A DNA stretch of 64,000 nt from SAR92 bacterium BACL16 MAG-120619-bin48 (GCA_001438605.1 LIDE01000012.1:26001-90000); one strand, 5' to 3'; positions 20,806 to 30,785 are shown, numbered from the stretch's first letter. Notes: a model not told the origin generated them from the letters alone. Program-made: numbers and translations.

Positions 20806-21768
20806 ATGATCAAAGTCTGTCTCTACAGCGCTTCAACGTTTATTCAAGGCGGCGCCGAAGTGATCGCCCTGCCACGGGAAAAAGGCGCAGTGTTGTGGAT
20901 TGATATCCACAATGAGTCCAATGAGTCCGAGCAGCTAATCTTTGACCAGTTTGGCTGCCACCCGCTGACCATTCAGGACGCCAGACGGCGACGTCACCCG
21001 CCAAAAACCGAGCACTTCACCGACCAATCCTTTGTCTTGTTGCGCGAGTTGACCTCTGTCACCGGTAGCCTCGGGTTTCAAACACTGCAAATGTCCTGCT
21101 TTATTGGTGATGATTTTTTAATCACGCGGCACGACAAACCCTCAAAAGCCATCGATAGCTGGTGGGACAACGCCGAACTAGAAAAGACCGTCAAGCGCGG
21201 CCCCATGGTGTTGTTTGCCTCGATCACCAACAATATGGGCCTCGACTACCTCGATTTACTGTTGAATTTTGAACCGGCCCTGACCACTTACGAAGACACA
21301 CTGCTAACGTCACCAAGCGACAAATTACTGCGCGACCTAATCACCTGTAAAACATGGCTGCGCAAGCTTAAAAGACTGCATAGCTATCATGATCGCGTCT
21401 ATTCGCAACTGTTGGCGCACCTAAAACAAGAGCACGAATCAGATACCGACGCGATCCATTCCGTGACCGACGTCTATGAAAAATTTGAGCGGCTCAACAG
21501 CCTATCAACACTCTATTACGATTTAGCTGGCGACCTTATCGACGGCCACATTTCTTTGACATCCCACAAACTCAACGAAACCATGCGTGTGCTCACCGTT
21601 GTGACCGCCATTTTCGTGCCGTTGGGCTTTCTCGCGGGCCTGTACGGCATGAATTTCGACAATATGCCGGAATTACATCACCACAACGGTTACTATATTT
21701 TGGTCGGCGTAATGTGCGCCATTGCTCTTGGCTTAGTAGCACTGTTTAAGAGGAACAAATGGCTATGA
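20806..21768 (+). CDS. corA: CorA-family divalent cation channel/transporter
   Basis: A 320-residue protein with a large N-terminal cytoplasmic domain and two C-terminal membrane helices (about residues 258-278 and 294-312). They are separated by the signature YGMN followed by FDNMPE, which forms the pore mouth of CorA pentamers transporting Mg2+ or Co2+. Start at ATG with AAGGAATT upstream. It overlaps the following MscS gene by 10 bases, suggesting co-expression of two small-solute channels. Confidence 0.9.
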   Translation: MIKVCLYSASTFIQGGAEVIALPREKGAVLWIDIHNESNESEQLIFDQFGCHPLTIQDARRRRHPPKTEHFTDQSFVLLRELTSVTGSLGFQTLQMSCFIGDDFLITRHDKPSKAIDSWWDNAELEKTVKRGPMVLFASITNNMGLDYLDLLLNFEPALTTYEDTLLTSPSDKLLRDLITCKTWLRKLKRLHSYHDRVYSQLLAHLKQEHESDTDAIHSVTDVYEKFERLNSLSTLYYDLAGDLIDGHISLTSHKLNETMRVLTVVTAIFVPLGFLAGLYGMNFDNMPELHHHNGYYILVGVMCAIALGLVALFKRNKWL

Positions 21769-22607
21769 TGGAAAATCTGCAAAATTGGCTGGCAATGCCG
21801 CTGTTTAGTGTTGGTAGCTACAGCCTCGAAACCATTGAAATTATTTCAGCCATGGCTTATTTCATCGGGGCCATGATCGTCTATCGTCTTATAGTGCGCG
21901 CATCTACTGCTGCCTCCAAACGCAGTCGAGCGAATGAAAAAGACCTTTATATCGTGCACCGCGTACTCAAATACGTCATCTACGGCATTGGTATATTGTT
22001 GGCGCTGTCCTCGCTGGGGGTTAGTTTTGACCGCTTGCTGATTGTTGCCGGCGCGCTGGGTGTGGGTATCGGCTTCGGCTTGCAATCTATCGTCAATAAC
22101 TTTGTCTGCGGCATTATTATTTTATTTGAGAAGTCTCTGCGCGTGGGTGATTTTGTCGAGCTGCCCAATGGTCTGCTCGGCGAAGTGAGGGAAATCAATA
22201 TCCGCAGCACCCTACTGCGCACTGTCGATAACGCCGATATTCTTGTGCCAAATTCCGATTTCATTAATAACCAGGTGAACAACTGGACTCTGAATGACGA
22301 CGTGCGACGCTTTTCGATTCGTTTCAGCGTGGCCTATGGCAGCGATATTGCGCTAGTGCGAAAAGCCGTGCTAAAAGCCGCTGAAAATGTGCCCTTAACA
22401 CTGCACCGCGACAATATTATGCCCGATGTGATGCTGACCGAGCTGGCCTCGTCAGGCGTAGATTTTATTCTCTCAGTGTGGGTTGAGGGCGAGTGGGTTA
22501 AACGACCTGGGCTGGTAAAGTCTCACTACCTAACCGCCATCTACAACAGCCTGCGAGAACACGGTCTGGAGATTCCATTCCCGCAGGTCGATGTGCACAT
22601 GCGTTAG
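21759..22607 (+). CDS. MscS-family mechanosensitive channel
   Basis: A 282-residue protein with three N-terminal membrane helices; the third is glycine/alanine-rich (LLIVAGALGVGIGFGLQSIVNN...), the pore-lining helix of MscS. The beta domain follows (FEKSLRVGDFVELPN, ...DNADILVPNSDFINNQVNNW), then a C-terminal alpha/beta vestibule. It releases solutes under hypo-osmotic stress. ATGs at 21759, 21765 and 21768 are all possible; AGAGGAAC precedes the first by only 4 bases, so 21765 is a real alternative. Confidence 0.9.
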   Translation: MAMMENLQNWLAMPLFSVGSYSLETIEIISAMAYFIGAMIVYRLIVRASTAASKRSRANEKDLYIVHRVLKYVIYGIGILLALSSLGVSFDRLLIVAGALGVGIGFGLQSIVNNFVCGIIILFEKSLRVGDFVELPNGLLGEVREINIRSTLLRTVDNADILVPNSDFINNQVNNWTLNDDVRRFSIRFSVAYGSDIALVRKAVLKAAENVPLTLHRDNIMPDVMLTELASSGVDFILSVWVEGEWVKRPGLVKSHYLTAIYNSLREHGLEIPFPQVDVHMR

Positions 22608-22621
22608 CCGTCTACAAACAC

Positions 22622-22661
22622 GGGCGCCGCCAGATATTCCCAAAGAATCACTGAGGCGCCC
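22622..22661. terminator. Possible hairpin between convergent mscS-like gene and argG
   Basis: A 7-bp perfect inverted repeat (GGGCGCC / GGCGCCC) with a 26-base loop sits between the two stops. On the minus strand it is followed by GTGTTTGT, a weak T-rich run. The loop is long, so this is a tentative terminator. Confidence 0.3.
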
Positions 22662-22675
22662 ACTACGACAGAAAA

Positions 22676-23893
22676 TTACTTAAGCTCACGGCCGCGGTTA
22701 GCAGCAATGCGCAAACGCAGCGCGTTTAACTTAATAAAGCCTTCCGCATCCGCTTGGTTGTAGGCACCAGCATCGTCGTCAAAAGTCGCAATCTTGCCAT
22801 CAAACAAACTGTCAGCAGAGCGACGACCGACCACGGTAACATTGCCTTTGTAGAGTTTAAGTCGCACATCACCATTCACAGACTCTTGGCTCTTATCGAT
22901 AGCGGTTTGCAACATCAACCGCTCGGGTGACCACCAGTAACCGTTGTAAATCAGGTTCGCGTAGCGCGGCATCAACTCATCTTTCAAGTGCGCCACTTCG
23001 CGATCCAAACAGATAGACTCAATCGCCCGGTGAGCGCGCATCATTACCGTGCCCGCAGGCGTTTCGTAACATCCGCGCGACTTCATACCCACATAGCGGT
23101 TTTCAACAATATCCAAACGACCAATACCGTTCGCACCTGCCACCTTATTCAAATGCTCGATCACCGTGGCCGGCGACATCGCCTGACCATCAATCGCAAC
23201 GATATCACCCTTCTCGTAGGTCACTTCAATATAGGTTGCCACATCAGGTGCCGTCAGCGGGTCAACCGTCCAGCGCCACATTTCGTCTTCAGCTTCCGAC
23301 CAAGGGTCCTCCAAATTGCCACCCTCGTAAGAGATATGCAGCAAATTGGCATCCATTGAGAACGGCGATTTTTTACCGCGCTTCATTTCAACAGGAATAT
23401 TGTGTGTCTCGCAGTACTCCATCAGCTTGTCGCGGGAATTAAGATCCCACTCACGCCACGGCGCAATCACTTTAATGCCCGGCTTCAACGCGTAGGCACC
23501 CAACTCGAAACGCACCTGGTCGTTGCCCTTGCCCGTCGCACCATGAGAGATTGCATCAGCACCCGTTTCATTGGCAATTTCAATCAAGCGCTTAGCGATA
23601 AGCGGGCGCGCAATCGACGTGCCCAGCAGATACTCACCTTCATAGATTGTGTTGGCACGAAACATCGGGAAAACGTAGTCCCGCGCAAACTCTTCGCGCA
23701 GATCATCGATATAAATTTCTTTCACGCCTAAAGCCTGTGCTTTAAGCCGCGCAGGTTCAACTTCCTCACCCTGACCGATATCAGCCGTAAAGGTAACCAC
23801 TTCGCATTGATATTCCTCTTGCAGCCATTTCACAATGACCGAGGTATCCAAACCGCCTGAATAGGCTAAGACTACTTTGTTAATATTTGACAC
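22676..23893 (-). CDS. argG: Argininosuccinate synthase
   Basis: A 405-residue enzyme condensing citrulline and aspartate with ATP in arginine synthesis. It has the PP-loop [10 protein letters not shown] at the N-terminus, [13 protein letters not shown], and the ligand-binding [15 protein letters not shown] segment. The frame is open from a TTG at 23920, but the GTG at 23893 lies 10 bases after GAAGG and gives the standard N-terminus and length. Confidence 0.96.
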   Translation of the reverse strand: MSNINKVVLAYSGGLDTSVIVKWLQEEYQCEVVTFTADIGQGEEVEPARLKAQALGVKEIYIDDLREEFARDYVFPMFRANTIYEGEYLLGTSIARPLIAKRLIEIANETGADAISHGATGKGNDQVRFELGAYALKPGIKVIAPWREWDLNSRDKLMEYCETHNIPVEMKRGKKSPFSMDANLLHISYEGGNLEDPWSEAEDEMWRWTVDPLTAPDVATYIEVTYEKGDIVAIDGQAMSPATVIEHLNKVAGANGIGRLDIVENRYVGMKSRGCYETPAGTVMMRAHRAIESICLDREVAHLKDELMPRYANLIYNGYWWSPERLMLQTAIDKSQESVNGDVRLKLYKGNVTVVGRRSADSLFDGKIATFDDDAGAYNQADAEGFIKLNALRLRIAANRGRELK

Positions 23894-24021
23894 GTTGCTA
23901 TTACCTTCACTGGTTAACAAGAGGGCGGGATTTTACCCCAAGCAGCGTGGGGATTCATAGTTTAACGAAAAACCGGCCGAGTAAATCCGCACCCAACCAT
24001 CAACAGCGGCTAAACCCAGCG

Positions 24022-24705
24022 TTAAAAAATAGAGCTTCGAGTCAACGAAGTGAGATAGGCCAATGCCGCCGTCCCCACATAGGAATTTCCCGAAAGGTCA
24101 AGCTCCGGCGACCACACCGCCACCGAAATACTCATCGGCACATCAATCAATCTTTCCTCACGCTTTTGCGCCGTTACAATAATTTCATCAATCTGATTTT
24201 GCTTTTTAGCAGTCTGTCCATCGTTATTAACATCCTGCGCCATCACACCCTGAGTAACCGCCCCAGTTGCAAAAAACGCAATGAGTGTTGCCAGTAAAGT
24301 TCTTTTATTGTTTCTTCCCCGTTCCATAGTCTTCTCCTGATCTTTCAGTAAAGTATTTTGGCGAAGTGAAATAACAATCACGCCACCATCTGTAAGATCG
24401 CCAGAGAAGTCTGTGCCTCGCAGTAATATGCCGAGGGCTTCGTTAATCGTATGCACACCGTTGACTGGATTTACGCCGGTCATGTGAGCTAGTTCGTGGG
24501 GGTACAGCAGTTGGACGTTGGTGAGTTTGACGAAAGCATCCATTGCTGTTCCTAGCGTTCCCTGCTCGATACGAAAGTGATATCGCGCTTGGGGGTCAAG
24601 TGCGTTTGCATTTAGTGCGATCATGCCGAGTGCGACAACTATGCACAGGGCAAACTTAATTCGCTTTATACAAAACACTCTCCACAAACTAGACTCGGTG
24701 CTCAA
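24022..24705 (-). pseudogene. Truncated TonB-dependent receptor with STN signalling domain
   Basis: A 227-residue frame contains, in order, a signal peptide (about residues 17-36), a complete STN (secretin/TonB short N-terminal) domain (about 40-112; YHFRIEQGTLGTAMDAF to GGVIVISLR), then a second start-like Met127 with its own signal peptide, a TonB-box/plug start (DEIIVTAQKREERLIDVPMS), and 32 further residues ending in SSIF. A real receptor needs roughly 700-900 residues, so plug and barrel are missing. A perfect AGGAG stands six bases before the internal ATG at 24327. The outer start is uncertain (TTG 24705 or GTG 24678). It lies downstream of fecI-fecR, as a FecA-type receptor would. Interpretation as a decayed receptor is inference. 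Confidence 0.75.
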
Positions 24706-24850
24706 AATAGGATTTCAGTCTTGCCTACCGATCTTATGCATAAAGACTTCTAAGATTGGAAAACCCATAAATAACCCCTTGGTAGACAAAAATAATGTGT
24801 ACTGACCTCTGCAGGTGACTGCTGCCGTTGGGCGAGTACTGAAAAGATGG

Positions 24851-25945
24851 TTAGATCTTGGATATGCGCACGTGCTTTGAGTCGATGCGTTCGATACGCA
24901 CATTGATCATAATTTGTAATGCTTCAAACATGGCGTCTACTTCTCCTACGTTAAAGCTGCCGGCAATCGGTAATTGACGAAGGTCGCTGTCTTCGATGTC
25001 GATGCTGATGTCGGTGTAGCGGCTGATGCTGTCAACCACGGCGGACAGGGGTTCGCCGGCAAAGGCGAGCCTGCCTTCGCGCCAGGATAGTTTGCGTTGC
25101 ACGGTGTCGGGGGCAATTAGGTCGACGCGCTCGACTGTCTCTTCGAAGATGACGTTTTGCCCGGCGCTGACGGTGCCAAGCAGCGCTGCTGGCTGCGGGG
25201 TTGTGCCTTGCTCGGTGAGGGTGCGTGTGGCTGCACCTGTGGAGGCGCGTGTGGAGGAGAGTGCGACGGTGCCCTCTTCGACCATGACATCAATTTTTTC
25301 GTCGCGCAGGAAGACGCTGAACGCGGTGCCGACGGCGGTGACGATGCCATTACCGGCATAGACTGCAAAGGGTTTTTGTTTGTTGGGGGCGACGTCGAAA
25401 TAGCCTTCGCCGTATTTGAGGACTATTTTGCGCTGGGTTTTGCTGTAGGACACGTCTATTTGGCTGTTGGTGTTGAGTTGCACGGCGGAGCCATCGGGCA
25501 GTTGTATGGTTTTTCGTTCTCCGAGGGCGGTTGTGTAGGTGCCTTGGTGCAGTTGCGCGCTACTGTTGATGAGCTGATAGGTTAGGCCGAGTATTCCGAC
25601 AAGGGCTATGGAGGCGGCTGCGGTTATAAATTTGGGTGTTGCAAACAGGGTGCCGGCAAGTGCTTTTAGGCCTGCCCATCGCGCGGCGATGGCTGGCTTT
25701 TGGGGGCGCTGGTGGCTGTCGGTTGCGGCGTGGTCGTTGAGTTCTTCGAGAATATCGAGGCCACCCCATAAGGCGGCGAGGCGGGCGTAGGCTTCACGAT
25801 GTTGTTCGCCACTGTTGAGCCAGGCTTGAAACTCGCTCTTTTGCGCGGCGGATAGGCCATTTTCATCGGCGCGCATAACCCACAGGGCTGCTTGCGATTC
25901 GATTTCTTTGATGTCAGGAAAGCTAATAATACTGTCGGTGGTCAT
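24851..25945 (-). CDS. FecR-family anti-sigma/sigma regulator
   Basis: A 364-residue inner-membrane regulator. An N-terminal cytoplasmic DUF4880-like domain (residues 10-70; SEFQAWLNSGEQHREAYARL) is followed by one membrane helix (about 108-127), the periplasmic FecR domain (TIQLPDGSAVQLNTNS ... VTAVGTAFSVF), and a C-terminal STN-like domain (GEPLSAVVDSISRYTD...). It should relay a signal from an outer-membrane receptor to the sigma factor encoded upstream. Start and fecI-like stop overlap (ATGA). Its expected receptor partner is the truncated gene just downstream. Confidence 0.9.
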   Translation of the reverse strand: MTTDSIISFPDIKEIESQAALWVMRADENGLSAAQKSEFQAWLNSGEQHREAYARLAALWGGLDILEELNDHAATDSHQRPQKPAIAARWAGLKALAGTLFATPKFITAAASIALVGILGLTYQLINSSAQLHQGTYTTALGERKTIQLPDGSAVQLNTNSQIDVSYSKTQRKIVLKYGEGYFDVAPNKQKPFAVYAGNGIVTAVGTAFSVFLRDEKIDVMVEEGTVALSSTRASTGAATRTLTEQGTTPQPAALLGTVSAGQNVIFEETVERVDLIAPDTVQRKLSWREGRLAFAGEPLSAVVDSISRYTDISIDIEDSDLRQLPIAGSFNVGEVDAMFEALQIMINVRIERIDSKHVRISKI

Positions 25946-26550
25946 GACTGTTCACTCTCAGTGGTCTCTTCCTTTTTTCGCTCAGTCGGTTGTCGCTCGC
26001 TGGTTGGCTCGGGCAGGTTGAGCACGGAGCCAAACTCTTCAGGGTCGTAGCCCTGTTCTCGCAGCAGGCTGTTGCACATGACAAGCGCGGCGGCGACGCG
26101 CTTTTCTACGGTGCTTAGTGAGACGTTCAACCTTGTGGCTATTTGTTTAAATTTCAGTTTTTCCATTTTCCGCATGAGCAGTGCGCGTCGGTAGTCTGGC
26201 GGTAAGCTGGCAATCACTTTTGCTGCCACGACAAGTTTGCGCTGGCCGTCAATTTGGTTTTCGATGGAAACTTGACGCTCATCCTGTAAGACTTCCTCAC
26301 CCCCAGAATCCTCATAGTGATCTGTGTTGGTGTTCACTTTTCGTTTAATTTCACTGAAGGCGAGATTTTGTGCAACGCGCAATAAAAAGGCTTTTGGATT
26401 TTGGATGTCGGTTTTGGTTTCTGCGGCAAAGGCTTTGAGAAACGTTTCTTGGGTGTAATCTTCGATGTCTTCTGCACGACGGCAGTAGCGGGCGAAGATT
26501 CGCTTAATGGATTTTTCGTGCTCTTGAAAGGCCTGTAATATTTTCGACAT
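25942..26550 (-). CDS. FecI-like ECF sigma factor
   Basis: A 202-residue ECF sigma factor. Region 2 has RYCRRAEDIEDYTQETFLKAF and the AFLLRVAQNLAFSEIKR helix; region 4 has LPPDYRRALLMRKMEKLKFKQIA followed by the LNVSLSTVEKRVA helix-turn-helix. The linker between the regions is acidic. The C-terminal tail (about 30 residues, PTERKKEETTESEQS) is charged and unusually long. The frame extends to 26595, but the ATG at 26550 gives the family N-terminus. Coupled to the FecR gene by a 4-base overlap. Confidence 0.9.
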   Translation of the reverse strand: MSKILQAFQEHEKSIKRIFARYCRRAEDIEDYTQETFLKAFAAETKTDIQNPKAFLLRVAQNLAFSEIKRKVNTNTDHYEDSGGEEVLQDERQVSIENQIDGQRKLVVAAKVIASLPPDYRRALLMRKMEKLKFKQIATRLNVSLSTVEKRVAAALVMCNSLLREQGYDPEEFGSVLNLPEPTSERQPTERKKEETTESEQS

Positions 26551-26704
26551 GAGCGCTTCGGTTATTTGGTTCGCAGGTATTAATAAAGGTAGCACAGAGA
26601 AAAAATATCGCCGGAAAAGCGCGTGGACTCTTTTTGCGCATTAGCGGCTTAAAAGCGGTGGTGGAGGTGTGACGATTTGTGAGGTGCTAACTGTTCTTGC
26701 AGGC

Positions 26705-27475
26705 TTAAGACGTTATGGGGAGAGGTTGGGCTGAGCCGTCTGCGAGGTCATAGAGGCGATGGCCGAGGGAGGCGAATTGCGCTAGGTCGCTGCTGGTGGG
26801 GAAGCTGTAGTAGCCGGCGGGGCCTTGCTGCGGCTGCGCGGGCAGTGGCTGTCCGGCACTGATGGCGGCGACGGCGTGTTGAATTTGCTGGCAGCCGCCG
26901 GTGTATAAGCTGAGTACGTTGGCGAGGTAGGATTTGTCGCGGGCGAGGGGTATGGAGGCGATTGAAATAATATCGCCGGTATCTATCCCGCTGTCTTGAA
27001 TATAGTGGAGGGTTGACCCGATCTCGGGTTCTTGATTGAGCATGGCTCTAAAGGTTGCCATCACGCCCCGATAATCAGGCAACACGCCCGAATGCAGGTT
27101 AATAACACCGTGCTTGGGTATGGCGATTACGTCTTGTCGAATGATTAATCCAAAGCGCACTGAGATAATTAGGTCTGGCTGGCTCGCTTGTATGCGTGCG
27201 ATACCGGCGGGACTGTTGACGTTGTTGCCGAGGTCGGTGAATCCCTGCAGTGTGCAGCCTGCTTGTTGTGCGAGCATTTCAAACGTGGGGCGTCCGTCTG
27301 CCAGTTGCGCGCGCTCGACGGTGGCAAGGTCTATCAATGGCTGGGGTAACTGTTGATTGCCGCCTACTTTTTCGGAGAGAAAAATAGTCAATCTGTGGTC
27401 GCTGAGGATGTGAATAAGCTGACTTAGTGCTACGTGGCTCGCTAGGTCGCGGTTGGTTAGTAGCGTTATATTCAT
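26705..27475 (-). CDS. Formyltransferase-family protein
   Basis: A 256-residue protein with the 10-formyl-THF-dependent formyltransferase fold. The catalytic Asn-His motif is [14 protein letters not shown] and the conserved Asp loop is [10 protein letters not shown]. It lacks the C-terminal tRNA-binding domain of methionyl-tRNA formyltransferase and is not beside def. Homologues of this size act on amino groups of sugars or small molecules, but nothing here fixes the substrate. It stands alone, divergent from pyrC. Start ATG 27475. Confidence 0.78.
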   Translation of the reverse strand: MNITLLTNRDLASHVALSQLIHILSDHRLTIFLSEKVGGNQQLPQPLIDLATVERAQLADGRPTFEMLAQQAGCTLQGFTDLGNNVNSPAGIARIQASQPDLIISVRFGLIIRQDVIAIPKHGVINLHSGVLPDYRGVMATFRAMLNQEPEIGSTLHYIQDSGIDTGDIISIASIPLARDKSYLANVLSLYTGGCQQIQHAVAAISAGQPLPAQPQQGPAGYYSFPTSSDLAQFASLGHRLYDLADGSAQPLPITS

Positions 27476-27572
27476 GGTCTGCTCATTTGTTTTCGCTTAC
27501 TTTTCCACAAAACCTATTATGGCGCCACTGTTTCCGGTAGCATTCATGCTGCAATCTGTGGACATCATTACA

Positions 27573-28610
27573 ATGAATCGTATAACGCTCACCCAACCCG
27601 ACGACTGGCATCTTCATCTTCGCGACAACGCGACGTTAGCATCGACAGTGCCCGCTGCGACGCGGGGTTTTGGTCGCGGCATCATTATGCCGAATCTTCT
27701 GCCGCCGGCAACGACTGTTGCGCAGGCGTCCGCTTATCGCGAGCGCATTTTGGCGCAGCGTCCGGCGGGTTCGTCTTGGCAGCCGTTGATGGTTTTGTAT
27801 CTCACCGACAACACGACTTGCGATGAAATTCGTGCGGCAAAGGCCTGTGGATTTATTCATGGCTGCAAATACTATCCCGCGGGGGCAACTACTAACTCTG
27901 ACTCTGGCGTGACCGATTTGAAGAATATTTCTGCGGTGCTGGAGACTATGCAAGAGGTTGGTATGGTACTGCAGCTGCACGGTGAGGTGACGGCGGCTGA
28001 GATTGATATTTTTGATCGCGAAGCGGTGTTTATTGAGCGCCACCTGATCTGGCTGGCCGAGCAGTTTCCGCGTTTAAAAATTGTTTTGGAGCATATTACA
28101 ACGAAGCAGGCGGCGGACTATGTCGCTGCTGCGAGCAGTTATATCGCCGCAACCATTACACCGCAGCATTTGCTCTACAATCGCAACCATATGCTGGTTG
28201 GGGGTATTCGCCCGCACTTGTTTTGTCTGCCTATTTTGAAGCGCAATATTCACCAACAGGCGCTTATTGCGGCGGCAACGAGCGGTAACCCAAAGTTCTT
28301 TCTTGGCACCGACTCGGCGCCCCACGCGCAGAATAAAAAAGAGAGTGCCTGTGGCTGTGCCGGTTGTTTTAGCCACCATGCGGCTATTGAGCTATACGCT
28401 CAGACGTTCGATGATGCGGGCGCTCTGGACAAGCTTGAGGCCTTTGCAAGTTTTAATGGCGCTGATTTTTACGGCCTTCCGCGCAATACCAGCACGATTA
28501 CGCTGGTGCGAGAACCTTGGCAATTGCCAGCCACTATTCCGTTTGAGGATACGCAGCTCGTTCCTCTCGGCGCAGGATCGACCCTCAACTGGAAAATGAC
28601 TGACTCATGA
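27573..28610 (+). CDS. pyrC: Dihydroorotase (PyrC type)
   Basis: A 345-residue zinc amidohydrolase catalysing ring closure of carbamoyl-aspartate in pyrimidine synthesis. Metal and substrate motifs are DDWHLHLRD at the N-terminus, the metal-bridging Lys in [18 protein letters not shown], and [10 protein letters not shown] near the C-terminus. The open frame begins at 27453, but the ATG at 27573 matches the E. coli enzyme (348 residues). It overlaps the rnt start by 4 bases. Confidence 0.96.
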   Translation: MNRITLTQPDDWHLHLRDNATLASTVPAATRGFGRGIIMPNLLPPATTVAQASAYRERILAQRPAGSSWQPLMVLYLTDNTTCDEIRAAKACGFIHGCKYYPAGATTNSDSGVTDLKNISAVLETMQEVGMVLQLHGEVTAAEIDIFDREAVFIERHLIWLAEQFPRLKIVLEHITTKQAADYVAAASSYIAATITPQHLLYNRNHMLVGGIRPHLFCLPILKRNIHQQALIAAATSGNPKFFLGTDSAPHAQNKKESACGCAGCFSHHAAIELYAQTFDDAGALDKLEAFASFNGADFYGLPRNTSTITLVREPWQLPATIPFEDTQLVPLGAGSTLNWKMTDS

Positions 28611-29260
28611 ACCCTTCTTCTGACGTCGAGAGTGATAACAATTTACCCACAGGTGAAATAGGTCAGCGGTTTCGCGGATTTCTACCGGTGGTGGTCGACG
28701 TTGAAACAGGTGGTTTTAATTCTCGCACCGACGCGCTGCTGGAAATGGCTGCGGTTGTTTTAGAGATGGATGCGCAGGGTCACCTGCAAATCAAAGAGAG
28801 TTACAGTAAAAATATCGATCCGTTTCCGGGGGCTGTAGTTGAACGCGCCGCTCTCGACTTTACGGGTATCGATATCTACGATCCCGACCGTATGCCGGAA
28901 GATGAAGGCGAGGCGCTGCGGGATATATTTCGTCCGATCCGTCAGGAAATTAGCGCTACGGGCTGCACTCGTGCGGTGATGGTGGCTCACAACGCGCATT
29001 TTGATTTGGGTTTTGTTAACGCTGCGGTCAATCGCAATCAGATCAAACGCAATCCTTTCCACCCCTTTTCCTGCTTTGACACGTCGACACTGGCGGGGCT
29101 CGCCTATGGGCAAACGGTTCTGGCTAAGGCTTGCATGGCGGCTGAGTTAGACTTTGATAATCGCGACGCGCACAGTGCGCTGTATGATGCGATCAAAACC
29201 GCTGAACTGTTCTGCAAGATTGTCAATCGCTGGAAAACCCTTGGTGGCTGGCCGGGCTGA
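28607..29260 (+). CDS. rnt: Ribonuclease T
   Basis: A 217-residue DEDDh 3'-5' exonuclease that trims tRNA and other stable RNA 3' ends. The catalytic residues are visible in [12 protein letters not shown] (Asp, Glu), [10 protein letters not shown] (Asp), and DAHSALYDA (His, Asp). The family's basic/aromatic loops are present ([10 protein letters not shown]). It is translationally coupled to pyrC, an arrangement also seen in pseudomonads. A hairpin follows the stop. Confidence 0.95.
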   Translation: MNPSSDVESDNNLPTGEIGQRFRGFLPVVVDVETGGFNSRTDALLEMAAVVLEMDAQGHLQIKESYSKNIDPFPGAVVERAALDFTGIDIYDPDRMPEDEGEALRDIFRPIRQEISATGCTRAVMVAHNAHFDLGFVNAAVNRNQIKRNPFHPFSCFDTSTLAGLAYGQTVLAKACMAAELDFDNRDAHSALYDAIKTAELFCKIVNRWKTLGGWPG

Positions 29261-29273
29261 AACCTGCAGCCAT

Positions 29274-29308
29274 AAAAAAAACGCCTCTCCAGACAGTCTG
29301 AAGAGGCG
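29274..29308 (-). terminator. Rho-independent terminator of the AGCS/FHA/protease cluster
   Basis: A 12-bp stem (CGCCTCTCCAGA / TCTGAAGAGGCG, one mismatch) with a 3-base loop is followed on the minus strand by eight T residues. It lies between the convergent rnt and AGCS symporter genes and serves the minus strand. Confidence 0.85.
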
Positions 29309-29354
29309 CTTCTGAACAGGCGCTTGTTGAGAGGTGCTACAACCGTTTTACGCG

Positions 29355-30785
29355 TTACTTCTTAACCCAAAAATCGGCGTTTTCAATTCCCGCTTTAACT
29401 GGATCAAAGACTGGATCTAACCCGTCGTCTAATTGTGATTCGTAATCTTTCAGTGCCAACATCGCTGGCTTTTGCAGAATAATAATTGCCACAATATTGA
29501 GCCAGGCCATTATGCCTACACCGACATCACCCAATGCCCAGGCTAAATCAGCGCTTTTGATGCCGCCGTAAACAACGGAGGTCAATACCAGCAATTTGAG
29601 TAAATTGGCTAACCATGGGCGATGCACTTTGCGGTTGATGTACATCACATTGGTCTCGGCAATGTAGTAGTAAGCAACGATGGTGGTAAAGGCAAAAAAC
29701 AGCAGTGCGATGGCCAAAATACTGCTGCCAAAGCCGGGTAAAATGGTGTCGAAGGCTGCCTGCACATAGGCTGGCCCTGCTACAGCGTTGGGCATTCCCT
29801 CATAGAGGAAGCCTCCGTCTGCGTTTTCGACGTTGTACATACCGGTGAGCAAGATCATGAAGGCGGTGGCAGAACAAATAAGCAGTGTATCGATATACAC
29901 CGAAAAGGCCTGAACCAGTCCCTGCTTTACCGGATGGGATACTTCTGCCGCAGCCGCTGGGTGCGGGCCACTGCCCTGTCCAGCTTCGTTGGAGTAAACA
30001 CCGCGCTTAACGCCCCACTGCACTGCCAGACCAATAATGGCGCCATAACCTGCGTCGAGGCCAAAGGCACTGCTGACAATCAATTTGAAGACGGCTGGCA
30101 CCATGTCGATATTGATCACCACAACCACCAGTGAGATGGCGATATAGCCCAGCGCCATCAGCGGCACTGCAACCTGGGCAAAGTGGGCAATGCGCTTTAC
30201 GCCGCCGATAATAATCAGGGCTAGACCAATCGCCAAAAAGCCTGCGGTGAATTTGGCGGGCACGCTCCAAGCAGTTTCCACGGCAGCGACAATGCTGTTT
30301 GATTGAATACCGGGGAGACAAAAGCCCATGGCGACGATTGTCGCGACGGCGAACGTCCACGCGTACCATTTTTGTTTCATGGCTTTTTCGATGTAGTAGG
30401 CGGGACCACCTCGGTAGTTGCCGTTGTCATCTTTTTCTTTGTAAATCTGCGCGAGTGTCGCTTCAACGTAGGCGGTTGATGCGCCGAAGAAGGCTACTGT
30501 CCACATCCAAAACACCGCACCGGGCCCGCCAATGGCGATGGCTGTGGCAACGCCGGCAATATTGCCTGTGCCAACACGGCCTGAAAGGGAGATGGCGAGA
30601 GCCTGAAAAGACGATACGCCAGCGTCTGAACTGCGCCCTTCAAACATGAGTTTGATCATGTGGCGAAAATGCCGCAGCTGCAAAAAGCGTGTGCGCAGAG
30701 AGAAATAGAGGCCGGTGCCGAGGCACAGATAAATGAGTGCCGAGCTCCAGATAATGCTATTCAGATAACTTACAAGTGCTTCCAA
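29355..30785 (-). CDS. Sodium:alanine/glycine symporter (AGCS family)
   Basis: A 476-residue polytopic membrane protein with about 11 helices. Family signatures include SLSGRVGTGNIAGVATAIA, GAVFWMW and the GVYSNEAGQGSGPHPAAAA loop. It imports alanine or glycine with Na+. The start is TTG, with AAGGGG eight bases upstream and no in-frame ATG close by. It is the last gene of a minus-strand cluster (protease, FHA protein, symporter) and is followed by a strong terminator. The 46-base gap upstream is too short for a glycine riboswitch. Confidence 0.93.
   Translation of the reverse strand: MEALVSYLNSIIWSSALIYLCLGTGLYFSLRTRFLQLRHFRHMIKLMFEGRSSDAGVSSFQALAISLSGRVGTGNIAGVATAIAIGGPGAVFWMWTVAFFGASTAYVEATLAQIYKEKDDNGNYRGGPAYYIEKAMKQKWYAWTFAVATIVAMGFCLPGIQSNSIVAAVETAWSVPAKFTAGFLAIGLALIIIGGVKRIAHFAQVAVPLMALGYIAISLVVVVINIDMVPAVFKLIVSSAFGLDAGYGAIIGLAVQWGVKRGVYSNEAGQGSGPHPAAAAEVSHPVKQGLVQAFSVYIDTLLICSATAFMILLTGMYNVENADGGFLYEGMPNAVAGPAYVQAAFDTILPGFGSSILAIALLFFAFTTIVAYYYIAETNVMYINRKVHRPWLANLLKLLVLTSVVYGGIKSADLAWALGDVGVGIMAWLNIVAIIILQKPAMLALKDYESQLDDGLDPVFDPVKAGIENADFWVKK

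Noticed and set aside
23887-24297. Plus-strand open frame of 136 codons between argG and the receptor remnant
   Set aside because: It is antisense to the remnant, biased in composition, and has no recognisable domain or ribosome-binding site.
24022-26595. Possible mobile island around the FecI/FecR cassette
   Set aside because: No integrase, transposase, tRNA or flanking direct repeat was seen; loss of the receptor can be explained by simple deletion.
26705-27475. Formyltransferase called as fmt (methionyl-tRNA formyltransferase)
   Set aside because: It is about 60 residues too short, lacks the C-terminal tRNA-binding domain, and is not next to def.
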